This document shows positions 1-8,866 of a DNA stretch of 45,884 nt, in pieces (position 1 is the first letter of the stretch; each line of letters begins with the position of its first letter). The notes below the pieces were generated by a model. The model did no database searches, was not told where the DNA came from, and saw nothing but the letters and a program-made list of their open reading frames with translations. The translations under genes and the position numbers were made by a program. Source of the DNA: Merismopedia glauca CCAP 1448/3 (GTDB lineage Bacteria > Cyanobacteriota > Cyanobacteriia > Cyanobacteriales > CCAP-1448); the NCBI RefSeq assembly GCF_003003775.1, contig NZ_PVWJ01000028.1:1-45884 (forward strand), written 5' to 3'.

Positions 1-8
1 ATTTTAAC

Positions 9-518
9 TCAGTGCTCACTCTTCTTTTTTCTCCAATCCCAAGGCGGTATCGAATTAACTTCACTCCACAAGCCCAATTTGGAAGCTTGAGCTTTTAGCT
101 CCTCATCTGAGTAAAGCTCTCGTTCTGAAGGTAATTGCTCATTTTGATATTTCTTATAGTGCCAAGCTAACCCCTTCTTAATTTGCTCCAAGTTCACATC
201 TAGCTTATTAAAGCTGATTTTCCCTATTACCCTGCCATATCGATCATATTTAGAATATTCGACAAATACATCTTTATCGTAAATCAAATCAGAAAGTGAT
301 TTCTTCGAGACTTGGCCAAATGGCTGTGCTTTCTCAGGAGCGTCAATTCCTGAAAGCCTAATTTTGTATTGCTTGTGCGAGTCTACAAGCAAAGTGATTG
401 TATCGCCGTCAACGACACCTACTACATGCCCCCTCAATGAATCAGCACTTGCTGAAGAGCACAACAGCAGGACAGCGCTAACTAATATAAGGTTTAGATT
501 TATTTTTCTCATTTTCAT
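9..518 (-). CDS. Secreted thermonuclease-like (SNase-fold) nuclease
   Basis: Predicted exported phosphodiesterase of the staphylococcal nuclease family. The N-terminus is a Sec signal peptide (hydrophobic stretch about residues 8-22, cleavage near SASA-DS), so it should act in the periplasm or outside the cell. The catalytic signatures are visible: VVDGDT, then IRLSGIDAPE (first Arg, Asp and Glu), and DRYGRVIG, which supplies the second catalytic Arg. The length (about 169 aa) is normal for a stand-alone SNase. An in-frame GTG lies at 521 and ATGs at 518 and 512; 518 is chosen, and 512 is equally possible. It is the last gene of a six-gene minus-strand operon, 20 bp after the preceding stop. 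Whether it is the effector of that operon or a passenger is unknown. Confidence 0.85.
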   Translation of the reverse strand: MKMRKINLNLILVSAVLLLCSSASADSLRGHVVGVVDGDTITLLVDSHKQYKIRLSGIDAPEKAQPFGQVSKKSLSDLIYDKDVFVEYSKYDRYGRVIGKISFNKLDVNLEQIKKGLAWHYKKYQNEQLPSERELYSDEELKAQASKLGLWSEVNSIPPWDWRKKKSEH

Positions 519-538
519 CACTCTGGTTACGCCTGTTC

Positions 539-1462
539 TTACTCTTGATTTTCAATTTCGGAAGTCGTGAATTTTCTTGACCTCATCACACGCTCAGCTT
601 GAATAAATCGATTCTCTGTATGCGTTCCTTGGAAATTTACCCTGTAGTAATCTTTGAAAATACCGTTGTCGGCAAGCGAGATTTGATTCTGGAACTCGAC
701 CTTGAACTCATACACCCCTTTAACCCAAAGCATCCTTAAAAAGATGGGCACGATGTAAAGATGAATCGCGACTACAAAAATCAAGAGAGTCAGTAGTGGA
801 TTCTGGTTATAGATCTTGTCAAGCAACCCCATAAAGCTTTGTGAACTCTGTATTAAAAGCTCCTCCTGATTGTCATTGAGCTCTTTGAAGACCTGACTCT
901 CGCTGACTGCCATCTGATCATTAGAAGTTTCATCCATGTGTGCTTCAATGAGCATTTGCGCCTTTGACTTGATTTGGCTCTCTTCATTCTGCATTAATCT
1001 GTCAATATCTGAAGCAGTTACAACATGATTTACTTCACGGTGTAATAACAAAATATTGAGCGGTGCCCCTAAAGATAGAGCTAATACCAATGCCATGATT
1101 ATTTGTGGAATTGCGTTTTTGATTTCATCAGAAGTAATTCGTGAGGTGCCATCTCCAATTCCAGAAATTGTTAAACACGCACGGTAAATATTGAATACGA
1201 CTAAGAACCAAATAAAGCCTGTGACCAATGCAATTGAAAAATTCACATAGTCGCTGTATTTACTATCAATTACGGATGCTTCCAATATGTTGTAAACGGT
1301 ATAAATAACACTTATGAAGCTCAAAAGGCTGACCATTAAAACCAATAAGCCAATGTATAGATTTCTTCGGCGTTCATGTAATGGGCAGTCATATATCAAC
1401 TGGGTGTCCACGCCTGCGGAGGCATACACAAAGCCCTTTAGCGCATGAAACAGTTTCTTCAC
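539..1462 (-). CDS. DUF4407-like four-TM membrane protein (short paralogue)
   Basis: Integral membrane protein of about 307 aa, function unknown. Four hydrophobic segments are visible (about residues 34-60, 75-98, 115-137 and 224-247), with a hydrophilic, acidic loop of about 85 residues between TM3 and TM4. The N-terminal block (AGVDTQLIYDCPLHERR) and the TM2-TM3 block (FNIYRACLTISGIGDGT) match the protein at 3208-4521 (AGIDEQLIRRCPHSER; FNLDRFIVTSTGHGDGT), so the two are paralogues of the DUF4407 type. The start is a GTG with a GGAG box 6 nt upstream; the GTGA overlaps the stop of the preceding gene by 4 bp, suggesting translational coupling. It is shorter than its paralogue because the long coiled coil is missing. 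Confidence 0.75.
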   Translation of the reverse strand: MKKLFHALKGFVYASAGVDTQLIYDCPLHERRRNLYIGLLVLMVSLLSFISVIYTVYNILEASVIDSKYSDYVNFSIALVTGFIWFLVVFNIYRACLTISGIGDGTSRITSDEIKNAIPQIIMALVLALSLGAPLNILLLHREVNHVVTASDIDRLMQNEESQIKSKAQMLIEAHMDETSNDQMAVSESQVFKELNDNQEELLIQSSQSFMGLLDKIYNQNPLLTLLIFVVAIHLYIVPIFLRMLWVKGVYEFKVEFQNQISLADNGIFKDYYRVNFQGTHTENRFIQAERVMRSRKFTTSEIENQE

Positions 1463-3195
1463 AATGAACTCCGCTTATTATTTTTAATAGCTTCTCTAAG
1501 AGACCTATAAAGATCATCGCCAGTAGAGTTTGGCTTCTTCTTGCGCTCTTTCACATTAGACTTGTACAGTGGGTGTTGTATTGCTGTCTCATCAAACGGC
1601 TCCCCTTCTTTGATAAATCTGTTTCTTATGTTTCTGATAACTGTTCTAAATATCCGAAACTGCTTATGAAGGCTCACACGGCTAAATTGAATGCTTTTTA
1701 ATTCATACCTCAATATCACACCCGTATTTATATAATCTCTGTAGATATAAGGCCCACCTACAAATAAGATTACAAACAAACTTAGAATAATCGCCAAGAA
1801 GACGTGTTTGACAAACCAACCCGTATAGTTAAATAGAATTGACGGATTTTGAAGTTTTTTTGTTTTCACTTCTTCAATACTTTGTACATTCTTGGCTAGC
1901 ATTTCATCGATGAACTGCAATTCTGATTTAACGATACCCTCTTCTGCCTCCAAGCATTTAGCAAAAGTACTTTGTTCAAATCCTGAGTAAGTTTTACAGT
2001 AATCACCCGCAGGGAGCATACCGTCCATATCTACCCTGCTCATTTCTTTATAAAACTGGCCTTGACCCCAAGTCAGCAAAATAGGAAATTGCAATTGCAA
2101 CGATTGATATAACCTAGGATTTTCCTCATCACTTGCGAACTCAGAGGCAGTAGTTCTAAAGGTATTGTTAAGCTCGACTGACTCATTCAAGTTTTTCAAG
2201 AAAGATTCTACTAGCTCGCCACGCTCATCATTACTCAAAGACATAACATAGCTACTTTCCTGGTTCTCCCAGTTGATCGTTTTACTGATCTTCGCACTAT
2301 CAGAACTTGCCGATAAGCTAAACAAGAAATACGACGCCAACGGTTTTTTATTAGCTACGATTGAAATTAAGCTATCAGTATCAACCGAATGAGAAAACAT
2401 CCCGGCATTGGGTGGGGTTAGTTCGAGCGAATGATCAGATGTGACTTTGGAAGGCCCTCTGTAAACAAAAAGACTTATGTCCCCTGCACTTATGTTGTCG
2501 TAATAGCTTTTGATTTTGGCATCTAAATCGACACCATAAACCTTTGAGAGGGAAGTAACATCGAAACCCAAGCCGACTAGTTTATTCTTCAGTTGTTCTA
2601 AAGTGTCTTTGGAATCACCATCATCAATCAATATTGCTTTTTTCACGTATTTGGCCGTGACATTTGGTGCATTCTTATCAGCGAGATTCCGATAGGTTTC
2701 TAACTGAATAAGCCTCAAGTTTTTTTGTGCAGAATAGTTTTTGTATTGATTGGATATCGATTCAATCTGGGTATCCAGATGGCGAATAGAAACATTCGAC
2801 TCCAATTGATCAGTCAGAGATAACCACGCCAGCAAAATTGGCTGCGAAAACAGCAAACCAACCATGAAATAGCTTAATGGTCGAAATTTAGAGGGTTGCC
2901 ATTTCTTACGCTCTAGTGGCTTAAGATTGGACTCCATACCACTTGTCGTAACAAGCAAAACATTTAGAGAGACTAGTACAAAAAATGCGATAAAAAAACT
3001 AATCACCCCTGAAAGAACACTAACTGCTGCATAGCTGACGATATACCCTATCGACAAAGCGCAAAGTAGTGTTCCGGCCAAAGCCCATATACTGAGTGCA
3101 ACCAGTTTGAATTGGTCTTCTCCCCTGAGTCGTTCAATCACCTCAGGGTTGAAGCCATTGAATTCAAAAAGCACTCTTGAAATAAATGCCTTCAT
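1459..3195 (-). CDS. Large membrane protein with periplasmic-type domain, diverged DUF4407-like core
   Basis: A 578-aa protein I cannot assign to a named family. TM segments are predicted at about residues 32-52, 55-80, 108-128 and 455-480. The first half keeps the spacing of its two neighbours: NPEVIERLRGED before TM1, LNVLLVTTSGMES after TM2, and a TM3 ending near SQPILLAWLSL. It therefore looks like a diverged third copy of the same membrane scaffold. Between TM3 and TM4 lies a soluble domain of about 320 residues, which I infer faces the periplasm. A basic tail of about 90 residues follows TM4. It starts 12 bp after the upstream gene with no clear ribosome site, so coupled translation is likely. 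It overlaps the next gene by 4 bp. Confidence 0.65.
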   Translation of the reverse strand: MKAFISRVLFEFNGFNPEVIERLRGEDQFKLVALSIWALAGTLLCALSIGYIVSYAAVSVLSGVISFFIAFFVLVSLNVLLVTTSGMESNLKPLERKKWQPSKFRPLSYFMVGLLFSQPILLAWLSLTDQLESNVSIRHLDTQIESISNQYKNYSAQKNLRLIQLETYRNLADKNAPNVTAKYVKKAILIDDGDSKDTLEQLKNKLVGLGFDVTSLSKVYGVDLDAKIKSYYDNISAGDISLFVYRGPSKVTSDHSLELTPPNAGMFSHSVDTDSLISIVANKKPLASYFLFSLSASSDSAKISKTINWENQESSYVMSLSNDERGELVESFLKNLNESVELNNTFRTTASEFASDEENPRLYQSLQLQFPILLTWGQGQFYKEMSRVDMDGMLPAGDYCKTYSGFEQSTFAKCLEAEEGIVKSELQFIDEMLAKNVQSIEEVKTKKLQNPSILFNYTGWFVKHVFLAIILSLFVILFVGGPYIYRDYINTGVILRYELKSIQFSRVSLHKQFRIFRTVIRNIRNRFIKEGEPFDETAIQHPLYKSNVKERKKKPNSTGDDLYRSLREAIKNNKRSSL

Positions 3196-3207
3196 AATTC
3201 GTATTTA

Positions 3208-4521
3208 CTAACTGTTTTCAGTAAAGTACTTTTCAGGATTTGCCTGAATGTCGCGTTTCATCTTTCTTAAGTATGCTTCTTGTGCAGTTTTAGATAACTC
3301 ACGTTCGGCGGCCAAAGTGGCTACCTCATACTCCTCAATAATTTTCGCTTGATGGAAGTTGGGTGATACCGCACCTATCGGTGAGAGATTCTGGCCTGCT
3401 TGAATCAATGGGTACTCTTCAATGCCAAACTTAGCTGTCACAATCCTATTTTGGTTTTCACTTAGCAGGTCATATGGACCTCTAATAAACATCATCTTGA
3501 TGAAGATTGGAGTGACCTCAATAATAATCAGTAAAAGCATTAGCAGCTTCGAAGAGGTTGGAAACAGCTCATGAGCAATATTGATCCTATTTCCCAGACC
3601 ATCAATATTCACTGCACGGCGCGTATTCTCCATATGCGCCTTAGTCTTTTCTTCTGACAGTTGCGTAAGTTCAGTCTGCAGTTGAGCAATATCTGTCTTT
3701 AAGTGACTAATGTCTTGCTCTAATCTCGGCTTCTCTTCTTGAAGTTCAGCTTCCATTTTCTCTAGGTTGGCCATTTTGTCACGCCACGCCGGACCACGGC
3801 CTGCCGTTCCAGTTTTAGTATTACCACCAGCCTCATCCTCCAAGGTTTTCCGTTGATTTTTGATATCCAGAAGGCCGCCATTTAATCTGGACTCTTTCTT
3901 CTGAAGCTCTTCACGTTTTTCTTGTTTCCGCCCGTTTAGATCCGCTTCTCTCATTGCAAAACCGGCATTTGAGCCTTCATCATATTTTTTTGTTTGTTCC
4001 GTCTGTCTAACTTCTAACTCAGCATTGATTTCAGATTGAAAGACTCTAATTTCCAATGGCGCAGAGATACATATCCCGATGAATACAGCCATCACGATAC
4101 GAGGAAGACCATTGATCAGTTCATCCCACGTAATCTTCTCAGTACCATCACCATGCCCTGTGGAAGTAACGATGAAACGATCCAGGTTGAAAATCACCAA
4201 CGCCCAAGCAATGCCACATACAATCGCCCACAAGACACTCATGGGATCCGATACCTGTTGCTCAGGAGTTAGTGCATAACTGATCTTAGGGCCAAATACT
4301 GTGTAAAAGGCATATGATCCAGACAAGAATGCAAGAACAGAGGTGGCTAAGATCACCCCTCCGATACCTTCTGCTTTGACGCGTTCTGAATGTGGGCATC
4401 TTCTGATGAGTTGCTCATCAATACCGGCGCAGAACCACAGGAACTGCCTGATTTTCCCTGCTTCACATTTATAATCGTATTTGTCCAAATCTTTTGGATC
4501 AGAAGTTTCAACTGCAGCCAT
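3208..4521 (-). CDS. DUF4407 domain membrane protein with long coiled coil
   Basis: A 437-aa membrane protein of the DUF4407 type. TMs lie at about 53-78, 97-120, 141-163 and 325-350. Between TM3 and TM4 is a charged helical stretch rich in Glu, Lys and Gln (about 165-310), a clear coiled-coil candidate. Family-like motifs are AGIDEQLIRRCPHSER before TM1 and TSTGHGDGTEKITWDE between TM2 and TM3. The ATG at 4521 is preferred over an in-frame GTG at 4527, because a GGGGAG box sits 5 nt before the ATG and too close to the GTG. Its position between the OmpA-type protein and two shorter relatives suggests they form one envelope complex. The biochemical role is unknown. Confidence 0.75.
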   Translation of the reverse strand: MAAVETSDPKDLDKYDYKCEAGKIRQFLWFCAGIDEQLIRRCPHSERVKAEGIGGVILATSVLAFLSGSYAFYTVFGPKISYALTPEQQVSDPMSVLWAIVCGIAWALVIFNLDRFIVTSTGHGDGTEKITWDELINGLPRIVMAVFIGICISAPLEIRVFQSEINAELEVRQTEQTKKYDEGSNAGFAMREADLNGRKQEKREELQKKESRLNGGLLDIKNQRKTLEDEAGGNTKTGTAGRGPAWRDKMANLEKMEAELQEEKPRLEQDISHLKTDIAQLQTELTQLSEEKTKAHMENTRRAVNIDGLGNRINIAHELFPTSSKLLMLLLIIIEVTPIFIKMMFIRGPYDLLSENQNRIVTAKFGIEEYPLIQAGQNLSPIGAVSPNFHQAKIIEEYEVATLAAERELSKTAQEAYLRKMKRDIQANPEKYFTENS

Positions 4522-4568
4522 TCTCACTCCCCTTGGTTTTCAAGTGTTTATTAACTGTTGCTAATACA

Positions 4569-5075
4569 TTAATGAACCGAAGGCTCATTAGTTAATGCTT
4601 CATTGCTAAACTTAGCCTTTGATACTCGCATATTGATGAATCTTGGCTTCATTGATACTTTGCGAATGTTTCTTAGAGCTTTGTTCGACCTAGTTCTGTT
4701 TAATTTGTAAACAAATTCTCGCCATTCCAACAATATTTGCTTTGCCGCTTCGATTGGCTTTAAAGCCACTTTTGGCATATTTGGCGGTGTGAGCTTCCAA
4801 TCAGCTTTAGCCACCTCGAAATATGTCTTACTACTACTGAATAATGTGCTGGTTTTAATTACCAATTGCGCACCAATAGGTACCGCTATCATCGCGGTGT
4901 TAACTGCAGGTGATTTGATCTTTACAGATTTCCATTGAGGATGACTTTTCGAACTAATAACGACCTTACATTTGCCTCGAATATGAACGTTGACCCAAGT
5001 GAGTTGCCGACCAAAGATCAGCTTAGGATGAGCAAGCTTTAATTCCACTAAAGGTTTAGTCTTATGAAATAACAT
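4569..5075 (-). CDS. Small basic protein of unknown function
   Basis: A 168-aa protein I do not recognise. It has no signal peptide or TM segment and is strongly basic, with many Lys and Arg in the C-terminal half (RTRSNKALRNIRKVSMKPR). The first 90 residues alternate short hydrophobic and polar stretches and look beta-rich. Its ATG directly follows the stop of the upstream zinc-ribbon/OmpA gene (TAAATG), so the two are probably translated together and may interact. The basic tail could bind nucleic acid or the inner face of the membrane; this is a guess from composition only. Confidence 0.6.
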   Translation of the reverse strand: MLFHKTKPLVELKLAHPKLIFGRQLTWVNVHIRGKCKVVISSKSHPQWKSVKIKSPAVNTAMIAVPIGAQLVIKTSTLFSSSKTYFEVAKADWKLTPPNMPKVALKPIEAAKQILLEWREFVYKLNRTRSNKALRNIRKVSMKPRFINMRVSKAKFSNEALTNEPSVH

Positions 5076-7061
5076 TTACTGGTCACCTTTGGTATCTGCT
5101 TCACAATTGCCTTTAAGCTCAACCCTAATATTCATTTTCTGAGCTTCAGGATCTGGATCAGTTGTTAGTGGTTCAGAGCTACCAACACCTCTAACAATTA
5201 ACTGCTCAGAGTTAATGTTTTCGTTATCCAATATCCATTCTGCAACAGCATTTGCTCGCTGCTTACTCAATCTCATGTTTCTGGCATAACCAGCGGGGTT
5301 TGGTATTCCGTTTTCAAACGTCTCCCCAGTTTGATCTGCATGACCAGTGATAATGAATTTTTTCGACTTGTCCTGCTCGGCCATCCAGGAGGCTAGTTGT
5401 TCAAGTTTTGTAATTGCCGTTTCTTTGATAACGAAACTGTTTCTTTCGAATAAGCCCAACTCACCCAGGTAAACACTGGTATTACAATCATCTAAAACAT
5501 TTGGATTTGATTTTAAGTCGCCAGCAGTAACTTTCTTATTTGAGGCGTTTGACCCAGTTAAAGATTTGACTTTATTTTCACTATAATTTGCAGTCTGCTC
5601 TACGACAGTATTCTCAACCACTTTCTTAGTATTCATGAGCTGAGAAGCAACAGAATGTTTTTTATCACTATGGCTTGAACTTTCAGGATGACTAATGTCG
5701 CATTTGGGTTTTGTGCAACTCATAGTCAACATGACCGCCAATGCAAAGGCGATGGCTAATGCAGTTTTTGCAAAACAATCTCTAATGAATGCTGAAAGAA
5801 TAAAACTGACGAGAATTATTGCTTCCCAAATTCCAAATGACGAAAGGTCATAACAAGCATGCTGCTTAGCATTTGAGAATGCCACCAATAAACTAAACAG
5901 CGATACTCCAATTAGAAAACTTCTGAATTTTTTCTTCTGTACTGCATCCCGTATGGTCAAACCTCGCTCCTGGACTATATCTCCAAGTATGCAAATTGCT
6001 TTGGTCGAGAAAAAGAAGAATAAGGCTTGTACAAGATGGCACCAGAAGAAATCCTTCCAGCCCCCATCAGACCTAAAGTAGAAGAAAAGATAAAAGGTCA
6101 GTATCGAAAGCAAAATGTTATTGCATAGCCAACACTCCTCAACGCGACTCCTCGCCAAAATATTGCGCACCCCCCCGCCTCCAGTTTTAAGGGTATCAGT
6201 CTCAAATTCATCTTTATCTGAACGGGGTGCTAATGGTGGAGTGGGGCCTTTACCTGATATTCCCGGGGTATTAGTCGAGGGTGCAGAACCATCTGTCAGT
6301 GTCTGCTCTTGCGGCACTGATGTTTGAGTCGCTGATGCAGCCGCAATTGCAGGGATATTTTGTATTTCTGGCGGAGAATTTACCGCGTTTTCAAACTCTT
6401 CTTCTTTAACCAAGCAAGCGCACAACGTACCTTTGATATGCCCAGCGATTTTATTTTGATCTAAAAATTCTTTTTCAGAAATTCGTTGCCAATCATAGAT
6501 GACTAAATCGGCAAGATTTGCCGGCAAATAGTCTTCCGAATTCAAATCTTTTACTAATATAGAATTGCTGAAGTCTTGTCTGATTGGCTTGGGATCGGCC
6601 GTGATTGGGAGATTTGGACGCCTATCAGTGAATTTGTAATTGATTAGATGGCCACGGGCTATCTTTATGTCGTAGTCTCGATGGTAATTCTCTTTTACAG
6701 CCAGGACATTTGGAATCCCTGTGTTTGAAAGTGTACCGACGAAATCGCCTTCAAACTCTCCGATAAGCCAGATTCCCTTAATGTCTCTTTTCAGGGTTAA
6801 ATTAGGAGCTAACCAGTTACTACCATCATAGTCCCACCAGTCATAAGCTAATGACCCACATTGAATACAATGTTGAGGTACGTGACTATGAATTATTGAG
6901 TTATTACATGTTTTGCAGATGTAGGAAATCTCTGAATCAATTTCGCGTTTGATAATGTAGGCAGGGGCTATTCCACATTTTTTGCAAATAGATTGAGGCG
7001 CTGTCAGATTCCATTGACAACGCTTGCACCTCATCACTAATCGGAAGCTTTGAATAGCCAC
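5076..7061 (-). CDS. Zinc-ribbon, multi-TM, OmpA-family fusion protein
   Basis: A 661-aa three-part protein that should bridge cytoplasm and cell wall. The first 75 residues carry two four-Cys zinc ribbons (CKRC...CKKC and CKTC...CIQC). Then come a globular region, a Pro/Ser/Thr-rich linker (about 250-290), and hydrophobic segments at about 315-365, 380-398 and 410-450. The last 120 residues form an OmpA-type peptidoglycan-binding domain: FIITGHADQTG, LSKQRANAV, GVGSSEP and a terminal NIRVEL. The start is GTG, with GGGGAG 7 nt upstream. It is the first gene of the operon. The MotB-like layout (membrane anchor plus OmpA domain) next to multi-TM partners resembles MotAB/ZorAB assemblies in logic only. 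I see no sequence match to those families. Confidence 0.75.
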   Translation of the reverse strand: MAIQSFRLVMRCKRCQWNLTAPQSICKKCGIAPAYIIKREIDSEISYICKTCNNSIIHSHVPQHCIQCGSLAYDWWDYDGSNWLAPNLTLKRDIKGIWLIGEFEGDFVGTLSNTGIPNVLAVKENYHRDYDIKIARGHLINYKFTDRRPNLPITADPKPIRQDFSNSILVKDLNSEDYLPANLADLVIYDWQRISEKEFLDQNKIAGHIKGTLCACLVKEEEFENAVNSPPEIQNIPAIAAASATQTSVPQEQTLTDGSAPSTNTPGISGKGPTPPLAPRSDKDEFETDTLKTGGGGVRNILARSRVEECWLCNNILLSILTFYLFFYFRSDGGWKDFFWCHLVQALFFFFSTKAICILGDIVQERGLTIRDAVQKKKFRSFLIGVSLFSLLVAFSNAKQHACYDLSSFGIWEAIILVSFILSAFIRDCFAKTALAIAFALAVMLTMSCTKPKCDISHPESSSHSDKKHSVASQLMNTKKVVENTVVEQTANYSENKVKSLTGSNASNKKVTAGDLKSNPNVLDDCNTSVYLGELGLFERNSFVIKETAITKLEQLASWMAEQDKSKKFIITGHADQTGETFENGIPNPAGYARNMRLSKQRANAVAEWILDNENINSEQLIVRGVGSSEPLTTDPDPEAQKMNIRVELKGNCEADTKGDQ

Positions 7062-7213
7062 CCTGTCGCTCCCCTTTTATTTTTATTTCAGCTTTTAATT
7101 TTTTATGACACTTGGAAGTTTATTTTAGACTTCTACGCTTCGCAAACTCAGCTACAGTTATAGAGCCTTTTATAATCTAGTTTTTCTTTCTTCTTTTTTA
7201 AACCTCTTTATTA

Positions 7214-7345
7214 TTAGTGGCAGTGGTAAGTACCAGCTTTTTTATCATGATGACAACCTTGCTTATTAGTTCTGCCAGAATGCGCATTAGATACTAAACA
7301 GCTAAATGTTAAAATCAGAAATACCATCAAAGTAAATCGATTCAT
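7214..7345 (-). CDS. 43-aa secreted YHCH-motif protein
   Basis: A very short gene with convincing signals. GGGAGGGG precedes the ATG, a hydrophobic leader runs to about residue 21 (cleavage near SNA-HS), and a His/Cys-rich mature part follows: HSGRTNKQGCHHD, then YHCH at the C-terminus. The mature peptide is only about 22 residues. Short exported proteins ending in YHYH or YHCH are widespread in bacteria and are presumed to bind metal; I infer the same here from six His and two Cys. It stands alone in a 548-bp gap between the envelope operon and the MFS gene. The rest of that gap holds the terminator at 7516-7535 and a small dyad around 7392-7427. Confidence 0.7.
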   Translation of the reverse strand: MNRFTLMVFLILTFSCLVSNAHSGRTNKQGCHHDKKAGTYHCH

Positions 7346-7515
7346 ATCCCCTCCCATATGGGTCTTCCATTCTTTTTAGGTACGTCAAAAATTTACCTAA
7401 CGCCGATGAACCTATTTTGATAGGTAAGTATGATTATGATAAATGTTAATCAATGTATTTGCACCCATATAATTACTAGTCTGCTTATATTGCATCCCAG
7501 CCTTCAGGAAAAGTA

Positions 7516-7535
7516 AAAACGGTGATCGCCGTTTT
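7516..7535 (-). terminator. Intrinsic terminator downstream of the MFS gene
   Basis: Stem AAAACGG/CCGTTTT with a 6-nt loop. On the minus strand it ends in a T-run, about 75 bp past the MFS stop. It probably ends the copper-receptor/MFS transcript and may work in both directions. Confidence 0.6.
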
Positions 7536-7609
7536 GCTTTAAGCCTATTTTTCCAATAACGATGACATTCAGGTCATAGGTATCGATTTGACTCAAAGCA
7601 ACAAACCAA

Positions 7610-8821
7610 TTAACGCTCCTGCATCCTGAAGGCCACCACGACTCCTGAAATCAAGCTCACAACGCCTATGACAGTAATCGCTAAACTGAATCCAAAGCGG
7701 TCAGCCATGATTCCGGCTGAAAGAGCACCGATCGCATATCCTAGATCACGCCAGAACCGATAGACACTCAGAGACTTAGCCCTCCAGGTTGGATGTGAAG
7801 CATCTGAGACTGCCGCGATTAGGCTTGGATAAACCATTGCAGTACCAATACCCATCATCATGGCTGCAAGAAACCAGTATTCAAATTTATCTGTCACTGC
7901 GGTCAGAATCAGCGCAATACCTTGTATCCACATACCAACCACAATCAGGCCTTTTCTACCCCATCGGTCGCTGAGAGGTCCGGTGACAAGCTGGCCTATG
8001 CCCCAGACCATTGGGTGTATTGACCTGAGTAAACCAGTATTAGCCACGCTCAAACCAAAGGTATTGAAGAACAGTGGCAAGATTCCCCAACTCATTCCAT
8101 CATTTAGGTTATTGATCATTCCCGCTTGAGATGCGGCAAAGAGATTCCTATCCTTAAAAGAGGTGAGTAGAAACACCTCCTTGAATGTCATAGATGAGGT
8201 CTGTTTTGGATTAATCCTGGCTTCAAGCTTTACGTGTTCACTTGTATCTCGTACCAACAACAAGGTTAACAACGAGCCAGCCACCGCATAAACTACACCT
8301 AGCAGTATTGGGACAGGACGTAAGCCATAACTACTTGCAAGATATCCGGTAACAAGTGCAGTTACTCCGACTGAAAAATAACCTGCAAACTCATTTAAGC
8401 CTACAGCTGTTCCCCTACCCTTTGGGCCAACCAAATCTACCTTCATTATGACAGTCATAGACCAAGCAAACCCCTGGCTTAAACCCAGCAAGATATTTGC
8501 ACCAATAATCCAATTCCAGGAAGGCGCAGCAATGATTAGAAATGGGACAGGTAAACCGAACATCCACCCCAAGATTAATACTTGCTTACGCCCCCAATAA
8601 TCTGCCAGTTGCCCAGAGATTAAATTTGCAAAAGCTTTGACCAACCCAAAACTGATAATGAATGAAGTGATTAGAGTCGTTGACTCAATATGAAACTCCA
8701 CTTTACCTATCAAAGGGACAACAGTTCGTTCAACACCAATCATGCCCCCCACGAAGGCATTGATGAGTATTAAAAGAGAAAATTGTTTCCAATTCTCTCT
8801 TAGCCCGAGTTGTACGTTCAT
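7610..8821 (-). CDS. MFS transporter
   Basis: A 403-aa, 12-TM major facilitator protein with both halves complete. The loop-2 motif reads GQLADYWGRKQ and its second-half repeat GPLSDRWGRKG. The substrate cannot be read from sequence. It follows the OprC-like receptor by 45 bp on the same strand and probably shares its transcript, so copper or a copper chelate is a context-based guess. A drug or metabolite exporter is the alternative. A 12-bp perfect palindrome (TCTGCATGCAGA, 8853-8864) lies between the two genes. Confidence 0.8.
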   Translation of the reverse strand: MNVQLGLRENWKQFSLLILINAFVGGMIGVERTVVPLIGKVEFHIESTTLITSFIISFGLVKAFANLISGQLADYWGRKQVLILGWMFGLPVPFLIIAAPSWNWIIGANILLGLSQGFAWSMTVIMKVDLVGPKGRGTAVGLNEFAGYFSVGVTALVTGYLASSYGLRPVPILLGVVYAVAGSLLTLLLVRDTSEHVKLEARINPKQTSSMTFKEVFLLTSFKDRNLFAASQAGMINNLNDGMSWGILPLFFNTFGLSVANTGLLRSIHPMVWGIGQLVTGPLSDRWGRKGLIVVGMWIQGIALILTAVTDKFEYWFLAAMMMGIGTAMVYPSLIAAVSDASHPTWRAKSLSVYRFWRDLGYAIGALSAGIMADRFGFSLAITVIGVVSLISGVVVAFRMQER

Positions 8822-8866
8822 TTTGATTTATCTTTTAAAAACAAAATAGGCATCTGCATGCAGAAC

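Noticed and set aside
9-7061. Naming the envelope operon as Zorya
   Set aside because: Only the general layout is similar. No MotA-like ZorA, helicase or ZorE is visible.
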